Source: Azonexus hydrophilus (lineage in GTDB: Bacteria > Pseudomonadota > Gammaproteobacteria > Burkholderiales > Rhodocyclaceae). Taken from it: a stretch of DNA of 64,000 nt. Position numbers and translations under genes: made by a program. Shown in pieces: positions 39,312 to 48,631 of this stretch. The DNA lies in the NCBI RefSeq assembly GCF_905120355.1, contig NZ_CAJHOB010000006.1, forward strand, positions 121,034 through 185,033, in the 5' to 3' direction. The stretch's first letter is position 1. The number at the start of each line of letters is the position of its first letter. The notes under the pieces are model-generated. The model was not told where the DNA came from. It ran no database searches and saw nothing but the letters and a program-made list of their open reading frames with translations.

Positions 39312-39500
39312 TGGGTATTAGCTATTGATTCCAATCCATAGCTGATTGAAACGGGAAGCCGGTGCACCACTTTGTGTGGTAATTCCGGCGCAGCCCCCGC
39401 TGCTGTAGGCCTGACGACTCTGCTTTTGCCACTGTGTTCGCATGGGAAGGCGCAGAGAAGGATGACGGTAAGCCAGAAGACCGACCCAGAAACAGGTAGT
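39312..39500 (+). ncRNA. Cobalamin riboswitch 1 (upstream of cbiMNQO)
   Basis: The 5' leader has the conserved cobalamin aptamer blocks in order: AACGGGAAGCCGGTG, GCAGCCCCCGCTGC, then the B12 box AGCCAGAAGACCGACC at 39471-39486. It lies 115 bases before the cbiM ATG, where adenosylcobalamin would repress the operon. A TACAAT -10 candidate sits at 39295-39300. Nothing else is seen in the 375 bases between the recombinase relic and cbiM. Confidence 0.92.
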
Positions 39501-39615
39501 GCCAATCTCCGGGGTGACAGGAGCGGTTCTTGGATACGTGCGTACTTTTGTTACGTGGCGTCGCCCTATCCGTGTCTGCTTCCCCGGTGTTTCTGAATGC
39601 TTCGGGGATGAAGTC

Positions 39616-40293
39616 ATGCATATCATGGAAGGTTTTCTTCCAGTCGAGCACGCCCTCGGCTGGTCGCTGGCGTCGGCGCCGTTTCTGGCCTGGGGCGTGC
39701 ATTCGGTGCGCCGGCAACTGCAGGCGCAGCCGGAGCAGCGCATGTTGCTCGGCGTTGCCGCCGCCTTTGCCTTCGTCCTCTCCGCGCTCAAGCTGCCATC
39801 GGTCACCGGCAGTTGCTCGCATCCCACCGGCGTCGGGCTCGGCGCGCTGTTGTTCGGACCGCTGGCGATGGTGCCGGTCGGTTTCGTCGTCCTGTTGTTC
39901 CAGGCGCTGTTGCTGGCGCATGGCGGGCTGACGACGCTCGGTGCCAATGTGTTTTCGATGGCCATCGTCGGGCCTTTCGTCGCCTTTGGATTGTTCCGCC
40001 TCGGTCGCCGCTGCGGCCTGTCGCTCGCCGTCTGCGTCTTTGCCGCCGCCTGCCTGGGCGATCTCGCCACCTATCTGACCACCGCCATCCAGCTGGCCTG
40101 GGCCTTTCCCGATCCGGCCGGCGGTTTTGCCGCCTCCTTGCTCAAGTTCGGCGGCATCTTCGCGATCACGCAGATTCCGCTGGCGATCAGCGAAGGGCTG
40201 CTGACGGTGCTCGTGGTCAATACCCTGACCCGCTTCAACGCTCAGGAACTGCAAGGGCTGCCGCTGTTCGCCGTAAACGGGGGCAAGGCATGA
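39616..40293 (+). CDS. cbiM: Cobalt ECF transporter S component CbiM
   Basis: This is a 225-residue integral membrane protein with about 6-7 segments. The N terminus is MHIMEGFLP; the second-residue His is the metal ligand of CbiM/NikM proteins, which fixes the start at 39616. It also has the conserved [13 protein letters not shown] loop and [18 protein letters not shown]. It binds cobalt and with CbiN, CbiQ and CbiO imports it for corrin synthesis. It is the first gene after riboswitch 1 and overlaps cbiN by 4 bases. Confidence 0.95.
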   Translation: MHIMEGFLPVEHALGWSLASAPFLAWGVHSVRRQLQAQPEQRMLLGVAAAFAFVLSALKLPSVTGSCSHPTGVGLGALLFGPLAMVPVGFVVLLFQALLLAHGGLTTLGANVFSMAIVGPFVAFGLFRLGRRCGLSLAVCVFAAACLGDLATYLTTAIQLAWAFPDPAGGFAASLLKFGGIFAITQIPLAISEGLLTVLVVNTLTRFNAQELQGLPLFAVNGGKA

Positions 40294-40628
40294 AGAAGCA
40301 GAATCTGTTGATTTTGGCCGCCGTCGTGCTGTTGACCGTGCTGCCGCTGTGGCTGGTGCCTTATCTGGGCATCGGCAGCGACGAGGGCGAGTTGTTCGGC
40401 GGCGCCGACGACAAGGCGCAACAGGCCATCGCTACCGTTGCGCCGGACTACCAGCGCTGGTTCGAGCCGCTGCTGGAACCCGCCAGCGGCGAAATCGCCT
40501 CCTTGCTGTTCGCCTTGCAGGCGGCGCTGGGGGCTGGCGTCATCGGTTACTGGCTGGGCTGCGCGGTAACCCGCGACAAGCTGCGCAAACAGGGCGAAGC
40601 AAGGGAGCAGGCGCCGCATGCTGATTGA
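40290..40628 (+). CDS. cbiN: Cobalt transport accessory protein CbiN
   Basis: This is a 112-residue protein with two membrane segments (about 5-24 and 72-92) and a periplasmic loop containing [30 protein letters not shown], the CbiN signature. CbiN helps load cobalt onto CbiM. Start and stop overlap its neighbours (cbiM by 4 bases, cbiQ by 11), as expected for a tightly coupled transporter operon. Confidence 0.93.
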   Translation: MKKQNLLILAAVVLLTVLPLWLVPYLGIGSDEGELFGGADDKAQQAIATVAPDYQRWFEPLLEPASGEIASLLFALQAALGAGVIGYWLGCAVTRDKLRKQGEAREQAPHAD

Positions 40629-41349
40629 ACAGGCGGCCTACGCCAACCGCTGGCGCGGCGTCAGCCCGGCGGCCAAGGCGGCGTTCGCTCTGGCCGGGCT
40701 GCTGGCGGCTTTTGCCGCGGTGTCGCCGGGGGCGGCGCTGCGCTTGGCACTGTGTTCCGCTATGCTGACTTGCGTTGGTGCCGGCGTGCCGGCGGGCCTC
40801 TACCTGCGCGTCGCGGCGCCGGCGGTGGGTTTTCTTGCCTTGTCCTGCGTCGGGCTGCTGCTGGCGCTCGATCCCGACAGCGGCTGGCGCTGGGCGCCGG
40901 AAGCCTGGCCGCAGGTCGCCGCACTCGCCGGCCGTTCGCTCGCCGCGCTGGCGGCCTTGCTCGGGCTGGTGCTGACGACGCCGCTGTCCGACCTGATCGC
41001 GCTGCTGCGCCGCCTGCGCTGCCCGGCCGTGCTGCTCGACCTGATGGTGCTCTGCTACCGCATGCTCTTCATCTTCTCGCAGGCCGTACACGAGGTGCGC
41101 ACCGCGCAGCAGGCGCGCCTGGGCGACGCGACGCTGCGCCACAGCCTGCGCTCGCTTGGGCAGCTCACGGCCAACCTGGCATTGCAGGTCTGGCAGCGCG
41201 CGCAGGCGTTGCATCTGGCGGCGCTGGCACGTAACGGCGACGGCAGCCTGCGCTTCCTGACGCCGCAGTTCGCCCACGCCGGGCGCGACACTGCGCTCGC
41301 CGTACTGGCCGGCGGCGGCCTGCTGATCCTGGCGCGGTGGGCGTCCTGA
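40618..41349 (+). CDS. cbiQ: Cobalt ECF transporter T component CbiQ
   Basis: This is a 243-residue membrane protein with about six hydrophobic segments. The two coupling-helix motifs with Ala-Arg-Gly-like character are seen around TAQQARLGDATLRHSL and HLAALARNGDG. It links the substrate-binding CbiMN to the ATPase CbiO. It begins inside cbiN and its TGA overlaps the cbiO ATG. Confidence 0.93.
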   Translation: MLIEQAAYANRWRGVSPAAKAAFALAGLLAAFAAVSPGAALRLALCSAMLTCVGAGVPAGLYLRVAAPAVGFLALSCVGLLLALDPDSGWRWAPEAWPQVAALAGRSLAALAALLGLVLTTPLSDLIALLRRLRCPAVLLDLMVLCYRMLFIFSQAVHEVRTAQQARLGDATLRHSLRSLGQLTANLALQVWQRAQALHLAALARNGDGSLRFLTPQFAHAGRDTALAVLAGGGLLILARWAS

Positions 41350-42179
41350 TGCTGCTCGAAGCGCTTTCGCTCAGCCACCGCTACGCCGACGGCAGCCTCG
41401 GCCTCGACGGCTGTTCGCTGGCCATCCGCCGCGGCAGCCGCAATGCGCTGCTCGGCGCCAACGGTTCCGGCAAGACCACCTTGCTGATGCATTGCAACGG
41501 CCTGCTGCAACCGAGCGCCGGCAGCCTGCGCTTTGCCGGCGCGCCGCTCGACAGGAGCCGCGCCGGGCTGGCCGCCTTGCGCCGGCGGGTCGGGCTGGTT
41601 TTCCAGAATCCGGACCGCCAGTTGTTCTCGGCCAGTGTCGTCGAGGACGTGTCTTTCGGCCCGCTCAATCTCGGCCTCGACGAGGCGACGGTGCGCGGGC
41701 GCGTTGCCGAGGCGCTGGCGGCGGTAGGAATGAGCGAGCAGGCCGGGCGGCCGGTGCATCACCTCAGCTTCGGCCAGAAAAAGCGCGTTTGCATTGCCGG
41801 CGTGCTCGCCATGCAGCCGGAAGTGCTGCTGCTCGACGAGCCGATGGCCGGGCTCGACGCCGCCATGCAGCACGAGCTGCTGGCCGTGCTCGACCGCCTG
41901 GCGGGGCAGGGCATCACCATCGTGCTGTCCACGCACGACGTTGATTTCGCCTACCGCTGGGCCGACGACATCCATCTGCTTGCCGCCGGCCGCTGCCTCG
42001 CGTCCTTTGCCGCCGCCGAACTGCCGACGCAGGCCGAGGCGCTGAAACAGGCCGGGCAGCCGCTGCCGGCGGTGGTTGCGCTGCAAGGCGCGCTGGCCGC
42101 GCGCGGCATCGCCGCCGGCGCACCGGCCCGCAGCCTGGACGCGCTGCTGGCGCAACTTTCCCTGGAGGAAGCTCGATGA
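41349..42179 (+). CDS. cbiO: Cobalt ECF transporter ATPase CbiO
   Basis: This is a 276-residue ABC ATPase. Walker A is LLGANGSGKTTLL, the Q-loop is VFQNPDRQLFS, the signature is LSFGQKKRVCIAG, Walker B is VLLLDEPMAGLD and the switch His is in LSTHDVDFAY. It powers cobalt import. The start at 41349 overlaps the cbiQ stop (TGATG); an in-frame upstream ATG is inside cbiQ. Confidence 0.95.
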   Translation: MLLEALSLSHRYADGSLGLDGCSLAIRRGSRNALLGANGSGKTTLLMHCNGLLQPSAGSLRFAGAPLDRSRAGLAALRRRVGLVFQNPDRQLFSASVVEDVSFGPLNLGLDEATVRGRVAEALAAVGMSEQAGRPVHHLSFGQKKRVCIAGVLAMQPEVLLLDEPMAGLDAAMQHELLAVLDRLAGQGITIVLSTHDVDFAYRWADDIHLLAAGRCLASFAAAELPTQAEALKQAGQPLPAVVALQGALAARGIAAGAPARSLDALLAQLSLEEAR

Positions 42180-42219
42180 AATTTGCCCGATTTTGGCGGT
42201 TGACCGTGGGATTTTGCCG

Positions 42220-43029
42220 ATGAGCGGAAAAATCTGGTTTGTCGGCGCCGGCCCCGGCGATCCCGACCTGATTACCGTCAAGGGGCGCAAGCTGCTCGAA
42301 CAGGCGGGCGCCGTACTCTTCGCCGGTTCGCTGGTCGATCAGGCGGCGACGCTGTACGCGCCGGCCGGCTGCGAGATCCGCGACTCCAAGGACATGACGC
42401 TCGAAGAGATGACCGACTGGCTGCTCGCCGCCGCCGCCCGGCATGCAACCGTGGTCCGCCTGCAGACCGGCGACCCCGGCCTCTACGGCGCGCTGATCGA
42501 GATGACGCGGCCGCTCACCGCCGCCGGCATCGCCTGGGCCGTGGTCCCCGGCGTCTCCTCGGCGATGGCCTCGATGGCGGCGGCCGGCGAGACGCTGACC
42601 CTGCCGGAAGTGACGCAGACGGTGATCCTCACCCGCGTTGCCGGGCGCACGCCGATGCCGCCGGGCGAGGAACTGGAAGCCCTGGCTGCGCACAAAACCA
42701 CGCTGTGCATCTACCTGTCGATCACGCTCTTGCACAAGGTGCAGGACGCGCTGCGCGCCGCCGGCTGGGCCGAGGATGCGCCGATTCTGGTCGTCCAGAA
42801 GGCGAGCTGGCCGGGCGAGGAAAAGATCGTGCGCGGCACCCTGGCCGACATCAAGCAGCGCTGCCAGGCCGCGAAGATCGGCAGCCAGGCGATGATCGTC
42901 GCCAGCCCGACGCTGGGCGCCGCCGACTGGACGGACCTGGTGCGCTCCAAACTCTACGACCCTGCCTTCGGCCATCGATTCCGCAAGGCGGCCGCTACCC
43001 CAGTTATTTCTCAGGAGCTCCCGTCATGA
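42220..43029 (+). CDS. cobM: Precorrin-4 / cobalt-precorrin-4 C11-methyltransferase (CobM/CbiF)
   Basis: This is a 269-residue tetrapyrrole methylase. It has the N-terminal VGAGPGDPDLITVKG glycine loop, LLEQAGAVLFAGSLV, the RLQTGDPGLYGALIEM segment typical of C11 methylases, and VVPGVSSAMA. It moves SAM methyl to C11 of the corrin ring. The start at 42220 (MSGKIWFV) follows a 40-base gap after cbiO; the longer frame overlaps cbiO and is not conserved. Its TGA overlaps cbiX. Confidence 0.95.
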   Translation: MSGKIWFVGAGPGDPDLITVKGRKLLEQAGAVLFAGSLVDQAATLYAPAGCEIRDSKDMTLEEMTDWLLAAAARHATVVRLQTGDPGLYGALIEMTRPLTAAGIAWAVVPGVSSAMASMAAAGETLTLPEVTQTVILTRVAGRTPMPPGEELEALAAHKTTLCIYLSITLLHKVQDALRAAGWAEDAPILVVQKASWPGEEKIVRGTLADIKQRCQAAKIGSQAMIVASPTLGAADWTDLVRSKLYDPAFGHRFRKAAATPVISQELPS

Positions 43030-43940
43030 ATACGGATACCACCATTCTCCTAGTTGCCCACGGCTCGCGTGGCCGCGACGGCAACAAGGAAACAATCCAC
43101 TTCGCCGCCCAATGGCGGGAGCGTCATCCCGGTTGGCGGATTGAGGTTTGCTTCATCGAGCATGCCGAAATCTTGCTGGAGGAAGGACTGGATCGCGCCG
43201 CCCAAGGGGCGCGGACGGTGGTTGCCATTCCCTTCATCCTCAACGCTGCCGGCCACGTCAAGATGGAATTGCCGGCGGCGGTGGAAGCGGCCCGCGCCCG
43301 ACATCCCGCAGTCAAGTTCGTTCTTACTCGCCATCTCGGCATGGGACGCGAGATTTTTGCTGTCCTGCAAGCCCAGCTCGACCGTCAGATGAAGCAATTG
43401 GCCGTGCCCGACCCGCAAACCACCGGCGTCATCCTGCTTGGGCGTGGCTCGTCGGATGCCGGCGCCAACGGCGAACTGGCCAAGATGGCGCGCTGGCTGT
43501 ACGAGGAAAATGAGCATGAACTGGTCGACCTCGCCTTTACCGGCGTCACCTGGCCACGGCTGGAAAGCGTCGTGCAGCGGCAGGCACGGCTGGGCATGAT
43601 GCAGATCGTCATCATCCCGGTCTATCTGTTCACCGGCGTACTGATCGAGCGCATCGGCGAGCAGGTGGCCCGTTTGCGCCATCAGTATCCTCAGATTGCC
43701 TTCGGCCTGGGCAGCCATTTCGGTTTCGACGACGGAATCTTTCAGCTGCTCGATGCCCGGGTCTCGTCCGATGCTCAGGTTGGCGACATGCTCGAATGCG
43801 ACGGCTGCAAGTACCGGGAACTGGCTGAGGCAGAGCATTTGCACGACCACAGCCACACCGCCATCGGTTGCGCCCAGCATGGACATCGTGAGCACAACAC
43901 TGCTCACGAACATCATGGCTGTGCCCACAGCCACGCCTGA
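43026..43940 (+). CDS. cbiX: Sirohydrochlorin cobaltochelatase CbiX (long form, His-rich tail)
   Basis: This is a 304-residue protein with two chelatase half-domains. The first starts LLVAHGSRGRDGN (active-site His), and a VILLGRGSSDAGANGEL segment opens the second. The C terminus holds CDGCKYRE, a possible Fe-S or metal site, and then about 30 residues with many histidines. It inserts Co2+ into sirohydrochlorin, marking the early-cobalt (anaerobic) pathway. The His-rich tail may store cobalt from CbiMNQO. It overlaps cobM by 4 bases. Confidence 0.94.
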   Translation: MNTDTTILLVAHGSRGRDGNKETIHFAAQWRERHPGWRIEVCFIEHAEILLEEGLDRAAQGARTVVAIPFILNAAGHVKMELPAAVEAARARHPAVKFVLTRHLGMGREIFAVLQAQLDRQMKQLAVPDPQTTGVILLGRGSSDAGANGELAKMARWLYEENEHELVDLAFTGVTWPRLESVVQRQARLGMMQIVIIPVYLFTGVLIERIGEQVARLRHQYPQIAFGLGSHFGFDDGIFQLLDARVSSDAQVGDMLECDGCKYRELAEAEHLHDHSHTAIGCAQHGHREHNTAHEHHGCAHSHA

Positions 43941-43954
43941 TCAAGGGGAGAAAC

Positions 43955-44626
43955 ATGACCAACACCATTACCGAACAACTGACCGCCGCCGGCCGGGCCA
44001 TCGAACACGATTCCTTTGCCGTTATCGACGCGGAAGCCGGTCCGCACAGCTACACCGATGAGCAGTGGCCGCTGGTGCGCCGCATGATCCACGCCAACGC
44101 CGATTTCGAGTTCAATGGCCTCACCGCTTTCCACCCGGATGCGATGCAGGCCGGCATGCACGCCGTGCTGAAGGGCGGCACGCCCATCGTCGCCGATGTC
44201 GAGATGATCTGCGTCGGCCTGTCCAAGCCGCGCTTGCAGCATTTCGGCCTGAGCACGCACCACTACATTTCCGACGAAGATGTCATCGAGGCCGCCAAGG
44301 CCGCCGACACGACCCGCGCCGTGCAGGCGATGCGCAAGGCGCAGCGCCTCGGTAAGCTCGACGGCGCCATCGTCGGCATCGGCAACGCACCGACCGCGCT
44401 GATCGAACTGGTCCGTCTGATCCGCGAGGAGGGCGTGCGCCCGGCGCTGGTTGTCGGCATGCCGGTCGGCTTTGTCTCGGCGGCCGAATCGAAGGATTTG
44501 CTGATGACCGTCAATGAAGTGCCCTGGGTGGCGATCAAGGGCCGCAAGGGCGGCTCGACGCTGGTTGTCGCTGCCATTCACGCCATGCTCTCGCTGGCCG
44601 AAGCGGCACAGAAAAAGGCCGCATGA
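43955..44626 (+). CDS. cobH: Precorrin-8X / cobalt-precorrin-8 methylmutase (CobH/CbiC)
   Basis: This is a 223-residue protein. Motifs are VRRMIHANADFEF (active-site His), GGTPIVADVEMICVGL, ISDEDVIEAAK and AIVGIGNAPTALIEL, with VGMPVGFVSAAESK near the end. It shifts the C11 methyl to C12 to give (hydrogeno)cobyrinate. It is followed by cbiD with a 4-base overlap. Confidence 0.95.
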   Translation: MTNTITEQLTAAGRAIEHDSFAVIDAEAGPHSYTDEQWPLVRRMIHANADFEFNGLTAFHPDAMQAGMHAVLKGGTPIVADVEMICVGLSKPRLQHFGLSTHHYISDEDVIEAAKAADTTRAVQAMRKAQRLGKLDGAIVGIGNAPTALIELVRLIREEGVRPALVVGMPVGFVSAAESKDLLMTVNEVPWVAIKGRKGGSTLVVAAIHAMLSLAEAAQKKAA

Positions 44627-45777
44627 GCACCGCTGAAAAACCCGCCAAGGTCCGCAAGGGCGACGGCAAGCGCGCGCGCGGCAATCGCACCGGCTTCACC
44701 ACCGGCGCCTGTGCCGCGGCGGCGGCGCGCGCCGCCAGCCTCGGCCTGCTGCTGGGCGAAGTGCCGGAGGCCATCGTCAGCCGCCTGCCCAACGGCCAGG
44801 ACCAGGCCTTTCCAATACTCGACGGCAGCGTCGAGAAAGCGGCCGGGCTGGCGCACGCCGTCGTCGTCAAGGATGCCGGCGACGACCCGGATGCGACCAA
44901 CGGCGCCCACCTGACCGCCGACGTCCGCCTGCTGCCGCACCGCGCCGGCGAGATCGTGCTCAAGGGCGGTGTGGGTGTCGGCGTGGTGACCAAGGAAGGG
45001 CTGGGCCTGGAAGTCGGCGGGCCGGCGATCAATCCGGTGCCGCGCCGCAACATTCTCGACAACGTGCGCGCCGTCGCTGGCGAACTACTCGAACACGACG
45101 GCCTAGAAGTGAGCATTTCGGTGCCCGGCGGCGACGAGATGGCGAAGAAGACGCTGAACGCCCGCCTCGGCATCCTCGGCGGCATTTCCATCCTCGGCAC
45201 CACCGGCATCGTCCGCCCGTACTCGACCGCCGCCTTCCGCGCCAGCGTCGTGCAGGCGGTCGATGTCGCGGCGAAGCAGGGGCAGACCAGCGTGGTGTTC
45301 ACCACCGGCGGGCGTACCGAAAAGTTCGCCATGCGCCAGTTGCCCGAACTCGACGAATCCTGTTTCGTGCAGATGGGCGACTTCGTCAAGGCGGCTTTCT
45401 CCAGCGCCGTCAAACACAAAACGCCCCGGATCTATGTTGGCGCGATGGTCGGCAAGCTGACCAAGATGTGTCAGGGCTTATCGGTAACCCATGCCTGGAA
45501 GGCCGAAATCGACCGCGACATCCTTGCCGAATCGGCCCGGGAAGTTGGTGCGCCGGCCGACCTGGTCGAGGAAATTCGCGCTGCGGAAACGGCGCGCTTT
45601 GCCGCCGAACGGCTGGCTGTGCTTGGCCTGGCCGAAGCCTTCCATCGCCAGTTGGCGAAAAAAGCCATTCGCAGCTTGAAGGGGCAATACCCGGGCAATT
45701 ACCACCTCACCGTGCTGGTCTGTGATTTCGAAGGGCAGTTCATCTGCCGAGTGGACGCAGCGGAGGCGCTGGCATGA
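44623..45777 (+). CDS. cbiD: Cobalt-precorrin-5B C1-methyltransferase CbiD
   Basis: This is a 384-residue protein. It opens with a short basic leader then RTGFTTGACAAAAARAA, the CbiD signature, followed by DAGDDPDATNGA and NPVPRRNI, and later GNYHLTVLVCDFEG near the C terminus. It methylates C1 in the cobalt-early route; CbiD rather than CobF supports the anaerobic pathway. It is coupled to genes on both sides by 4-base overlaps. Confidence 0.95.
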   Translation: MSTAEKPAKVRKGDGKRARGNRTGFTTGACAAAAARAASLGLLLGEVPEAIVSRLPNGQDQAFPILDGSVEKAAGLAHAVVVKDAGDDPDATNGAHLTADVRLLPHRAGEIVLKGGVGVGVVTKEGLGLEVGGPAINPVPRRNILDNVRAVAGELLEHDGLEVSISVPGGDEMAKKTLNARLGILGGISILGTTGIVRPYSTAAFRASVVQAVDVAAKQGQTSVVFTTGGRTEKFAMRQLPELDESCFVQMGDFVKAAFSSAVKHKTPRIYVGAMVGKLTKMCQGLSVTHAWKAEIDRDILAESAREVGAPADLVEEIRAAETARFAAERLAVLGLAEAFHRQLAKKAIRSLKGQYPGNYHLTVLVCDFEGQFICRVDAAEALA

Positions 45778-47054
45778 GCGTCAGCATTATCGGTATCCTC
45801 GACGACGGTTGGGCTGGACTTGCCGATCCAGCCCGCCAGGCCTTGCAGCAGGCGGAGCTGGTGATCGGCGTTGGGCGCACGCTCGAACTGGTCCGCCCGT
45901 ATCTGGCGCAGGCCGATTTGCGAGACATGGATGGGGCGCTCACCCGGTGCCCGGAATGGATCAAGTCGGCGCTTGCCAGCGGCCAGTCGGTTGCTGTACT
46001 GGCGACCGGCGACCCGCTGTGCCATGGCATCGCCACCTATTTGCTGGACAAGCTGGGGCATGACGGCGTGCGCATCCTGCCGGCACCGTCGACCCTGCAA
46101 ATCGCTTTCGCCCGCTGGCAGAAACCGTGGCACGACGTTGTGCTGGCCTCATGCCACAGTGCGGATGCCGGCGAATGGCTGCCGGGCGCGGGGCCAGTGC
46201 ATGGCCTCTATCCGCTGATGCGGGCAATTGCGCTGAACCGGCGGGTTTTTGCCTTTACTAGCCCGGACAACGACCCGTCCCGCCTGGCCCGTGCCCTGTT
46301 GAGCATGGGTTATGACGACGATGTCCGGCTTTCCGTAGCCTGCCGGCTACTGCTGGACGATGAAGTCATCTACACCGGGTTAACGCTGGCCAAGGCGGCC
46401 TACATGCAGTTTCCCGGGCCTTGCGTCGCGCTGGTTGAGCGTAGCGGCGATGCAAACATGCCCGGTTTCGGTCTGGAGGATCTCGAATACATCCAGCGTA
46501 CCCCGGAAAAGGGCCTGATCACCAAGCAGGAAGCCCGTGCCCTGTCGCTTGCCAAGCTGCGTCTGCGGCCGGATGCCGTGGTCTGGGATATTGGCGCCGG
46601 TTCCGGTTCGGTCGGCCTCGAAGCTGCCCGGCTGGCGCCATACGGTCATGTCTGGGCGATCGAGAAAAACGCGGCCGATGCGGCCAACGCGCGGGCTAAC
46701 GCCGCGCAATTCCGCGTCGGTAACTACACGCTGCGGGAAGGCAAGGCCCCGGCCGGACTCGATGCCTGGCCGGACCCGGATGCCGTGTTTATCGGCGGCT
46801 CGGGCGGCGAACTCGGGGAACTGATCAAGCTGATCAGCAAACGCCTGAAGCCGGGCGGCCGCCTGGTGATGAATTTCGTGACGCTGGAAAACCTTGCCAC
46901 GGCAACGGCGACGCTCAAGGAGATCGACGCCGCCTGGGATGTCGTCCAGCTGCAAGCCAGCCGCAGCCAGCCCATTCTCGACATGCACCGCATGGCGGCA
47001 CAGAACCCGGTCTGGGTTGTGAGCGCCTGGCATCAAGACAAGGAGAACGAATGA
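45774..47054 (+). CDS. cobL: Precorrin-6Y C5,15-methyltransferase, decarboxylating (CbiE-CbiT fusion, CobL)
   Basis: This is a 426-residue fusion. The CbiE-type tetrapyrrole methylase half (about 1-210) begins VSIIGILDDGWAGL and includes VLATGDPLCHGIATYLL. The CbiT-type Rossmann methyltransferase half (about 235-426) has LRPDAVVWDIGAGSGSVGLEAARL and VFIGGSGGEL. It methylates C5 and C15 and removes the C12 acetate carboxyl. It overlaps cbiD and cobI by 4 bases each. Confidence 0.95.
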   Translation: MSVSIIGILDDGWAGLADPARQALQQAELVIGVGRTLELVRPYLAQADLRDMDGALTRCPEWIKSALASGQSVAVLATGDPLCHGIATYLLDKLGHDGVRILPAPSTLQIAFARWQKPWHDVVLASCHSADAGEWLPGAGPVHGLYPLMRAIALNRRVFAFTSPDNDPSRLARALLSMGYDDDVRLSVACRLLLDDEVIYTGLTLAKAAYMQFPGPCVALVERSGDANMPGFGLEDLEYIQRTPEKGLITKQEARALSLAKLRLRPDAVVWDIGAGSGSVGLEAARLAPYGHVWAIEKNAADAANARANAAQFRVGNYTLREGKAPAGLDAWPDPDAVFIGGSGGELGELIKLISKRLKPGGRLVMNFVTLENLATATATLKEIDAAWDVVQLQASRSQPILDMHRMAAQNPVWVVSAWHQDKENE

Positions 47055-47851
47055 CTCAACAAAAATGCTACGGCAAGCTGATAGGTGCCTCCCTCGGCCC
47101 CGGCGACCCCGAACTGATCACCCGCCGCGCCTGGGCGGCGCTGCAATCCGGCGCGCGCTGGCTGTACCCGGTGAAGAAGGCCGAGGAATCCTCCTACGCT
47201 TTGTCCATCGTCGCCCGCGGCGGTATCGCCGTGCCGGACGACGCAGTCGAATTGGTCTTTCCGATGACCCGCGATGCCGAGATTCTGGCCAAGGCCTGGG
47301 CGCGTGCCGCCGAGCAGACCGTCAAACTCCTCGCCGAAGGCCGTGACCTGGTGTTCCTGGTCGAAGGCGACGCCTCGACCTTCGCCACCTTCGGTCACCT
47401 GGCACGCGTCGTGCGCGAACGGGTGCCTGAAATCGAAGTCGAGACCATTCCCGGTGTTTCCTCTTTTGCTGCCGCTGCTGCTACGACCGGGGTGACGCTG
47501 GCCGAGGAAGATGAAACCTTCGCCATTATTCCTGCCGCCTACGGGGTCGAAGTCATTAGCCATCTCCTCGATGAGTTCGACACCCTGGCGCTGCTCAAGG
47601 TCAAACCGCTGGTGGATGAAGTCGTCGACCTGCTGGAGCGTCGCGATCTCCTGGCGACCACGGTCTTTGTCGAAAAGGTTGGCGCGCCGGATGAGCGCAT
47701 CGTGCGCGACGTCAGCCGCCTCAAGGGCGAGAAGGTCAATTACCTGTCGCTCATGCTGGTACAGAATCCGAAACGCGTGCGCGGCGAATTGCGCCGTGGC
47801 TGCCGCAAGCGTAAGGAAGCCGGCGACGCCTCAGCAACGCCCGCTGCCTGA
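47051..47851 (+). CDS. cobI: Precorrin-2 / cobalt-factor II C20-methyltransferase (CobI/CbiL)
   Basis: This is a 266-residue tetrapyrrole methylase. Its start, GKLIGASLGPGDPELITRRAW, is followed by FPMTRD, a VFLVEGDASTFATFGHL segment typical of C20 methylases, and TIPGVSSFAAAAA. It adds the C20 methyl that is lost later with ring contraction. It ends 36 bases before cbiG. Confidence 0.94.
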   Translation: MTQQKCYGKLIGASLGPGDPELITRRAWAALQSGARWLYPVKKAEESSYALSIVARGGIAVPDDAVELVFPMTRDAEILAKAWARAAEQTVKLLAEGRDLVFLVEGDASTFATFGHLARVVRERVPEIEVETIPGVSSFAAAAATTGVTLAEEDETFAIIPAAYGVEVISHLLDEFDTLALLKVKPLVDEVVDLLERRDLLATTVFVEKVGAPDERIVRDVSRLKGEKVNYLSLMLVQNPKRVRGELRRGCRKRKEAGDASATPAA

Positions 47852-47887
47852 AAACCCATAACCCGACTCCGATAGAGCATCCACTTC

Positions 47888-48631
47888 ATGAAAATCGCCG
47901 TCGTCTCGATTACCAAACACGGCATCGCGCTGGCCGGCAGAGTCATCGCCGCGTTGCCGGGCGCCGCCTTGTTCTGCCCTGAGAAATTCCGCGTCGCAGC
48001 GGAAACCGCAGCCCCCGGCGCTGCCCATTGCTACACCGGCAAGGTCGGCGATCAGGTGCCGGCACTGTTCGCCGCCTTCGACGGCATCGTCTGCATCGTC
48101 TCGCTTGGTGCCGTCGTCCGCCTGATCGCGCCGCATCTGAAAAACAAGGAGGAGGATCCGGCCGTGGTCGTCATCGATGAAGCCGGAAAGTTCGTCATCC
48201 CCGTGCTCTCCGGCCATCTCGGCGGAGCCAACCAACTGGCTGGGCATCTGGCAACTGCTCTCGGTGCCACGCCGGTGTTGACCACCGCTTCGGATGCCCG
48301 CGAAACCCTTGCCGTCGACCTGCTGGGCCGCGAACTGGGTTGGAAATTTGAGGCGACGCACGAGGAGATCGTTCACTGCAGCGCTGCCATGGTCAATGAC
48401 GAACCTGTAGCCCTGGTGCAGGAATGCGGTAGCCCGGACTGGTGGGTCAGGCACGCCAATGGCCGTAGTGGACCGCTGCCGGCTAACGTGACGTGCTTTT
48501 CCCAGCTGGAACACGTCGCCCCCGATCAGTTCGCTGCCGTGCTGTGGATCAGCCAGCGGACGATGCCGGCTGCTTACGTCCGCCAACTTGCCGGCCGGCA
48601 AGTGACTTATCGGACAGAAGACGCAGCATGA
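47888..48631 (+). CDS. cbiG: Cobalt-precorrin-5A hydrolase CbiG (N-terminal and middle domains)
   Basis: This is a 247-residue protein. Its start, MKIAVVSITKHGIALA, then GIVCIVSLGAVVRLIAPHLKNKEEDPAVVVIDEAG and VIPVLSGHLGGANQLA are the CbiG hallmarks. It opens the delta-lactone and releases C2 as acetaldehyde in the anaerobic pathway. The CbiG C-terminal domain is not fused but encoded by the next gene, which overlaps it by 4 bases. Confidence 0.93.
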   Translation: MKIAVVSITKHGIALAGRVIAALPGAALFCPEKFRVAAETAAPGAAHCYTGKVGDQVPALFAAFDGIVCIVSLGAVVRLIAPHLKNKEEDPAVVVIDEAGKFVIPVLSGHLGGANQLAGHLATALGATPVLTTASDARETLAVDLLGRELGWKFEATHEEIVHCSAAMVNDEPVALVQECGSPDWWVRHANGRSGPLPANVTCFSQLEHVAPDQFAAVLWISQRTMPAAYVRQLAGRQVTYRTEDAA

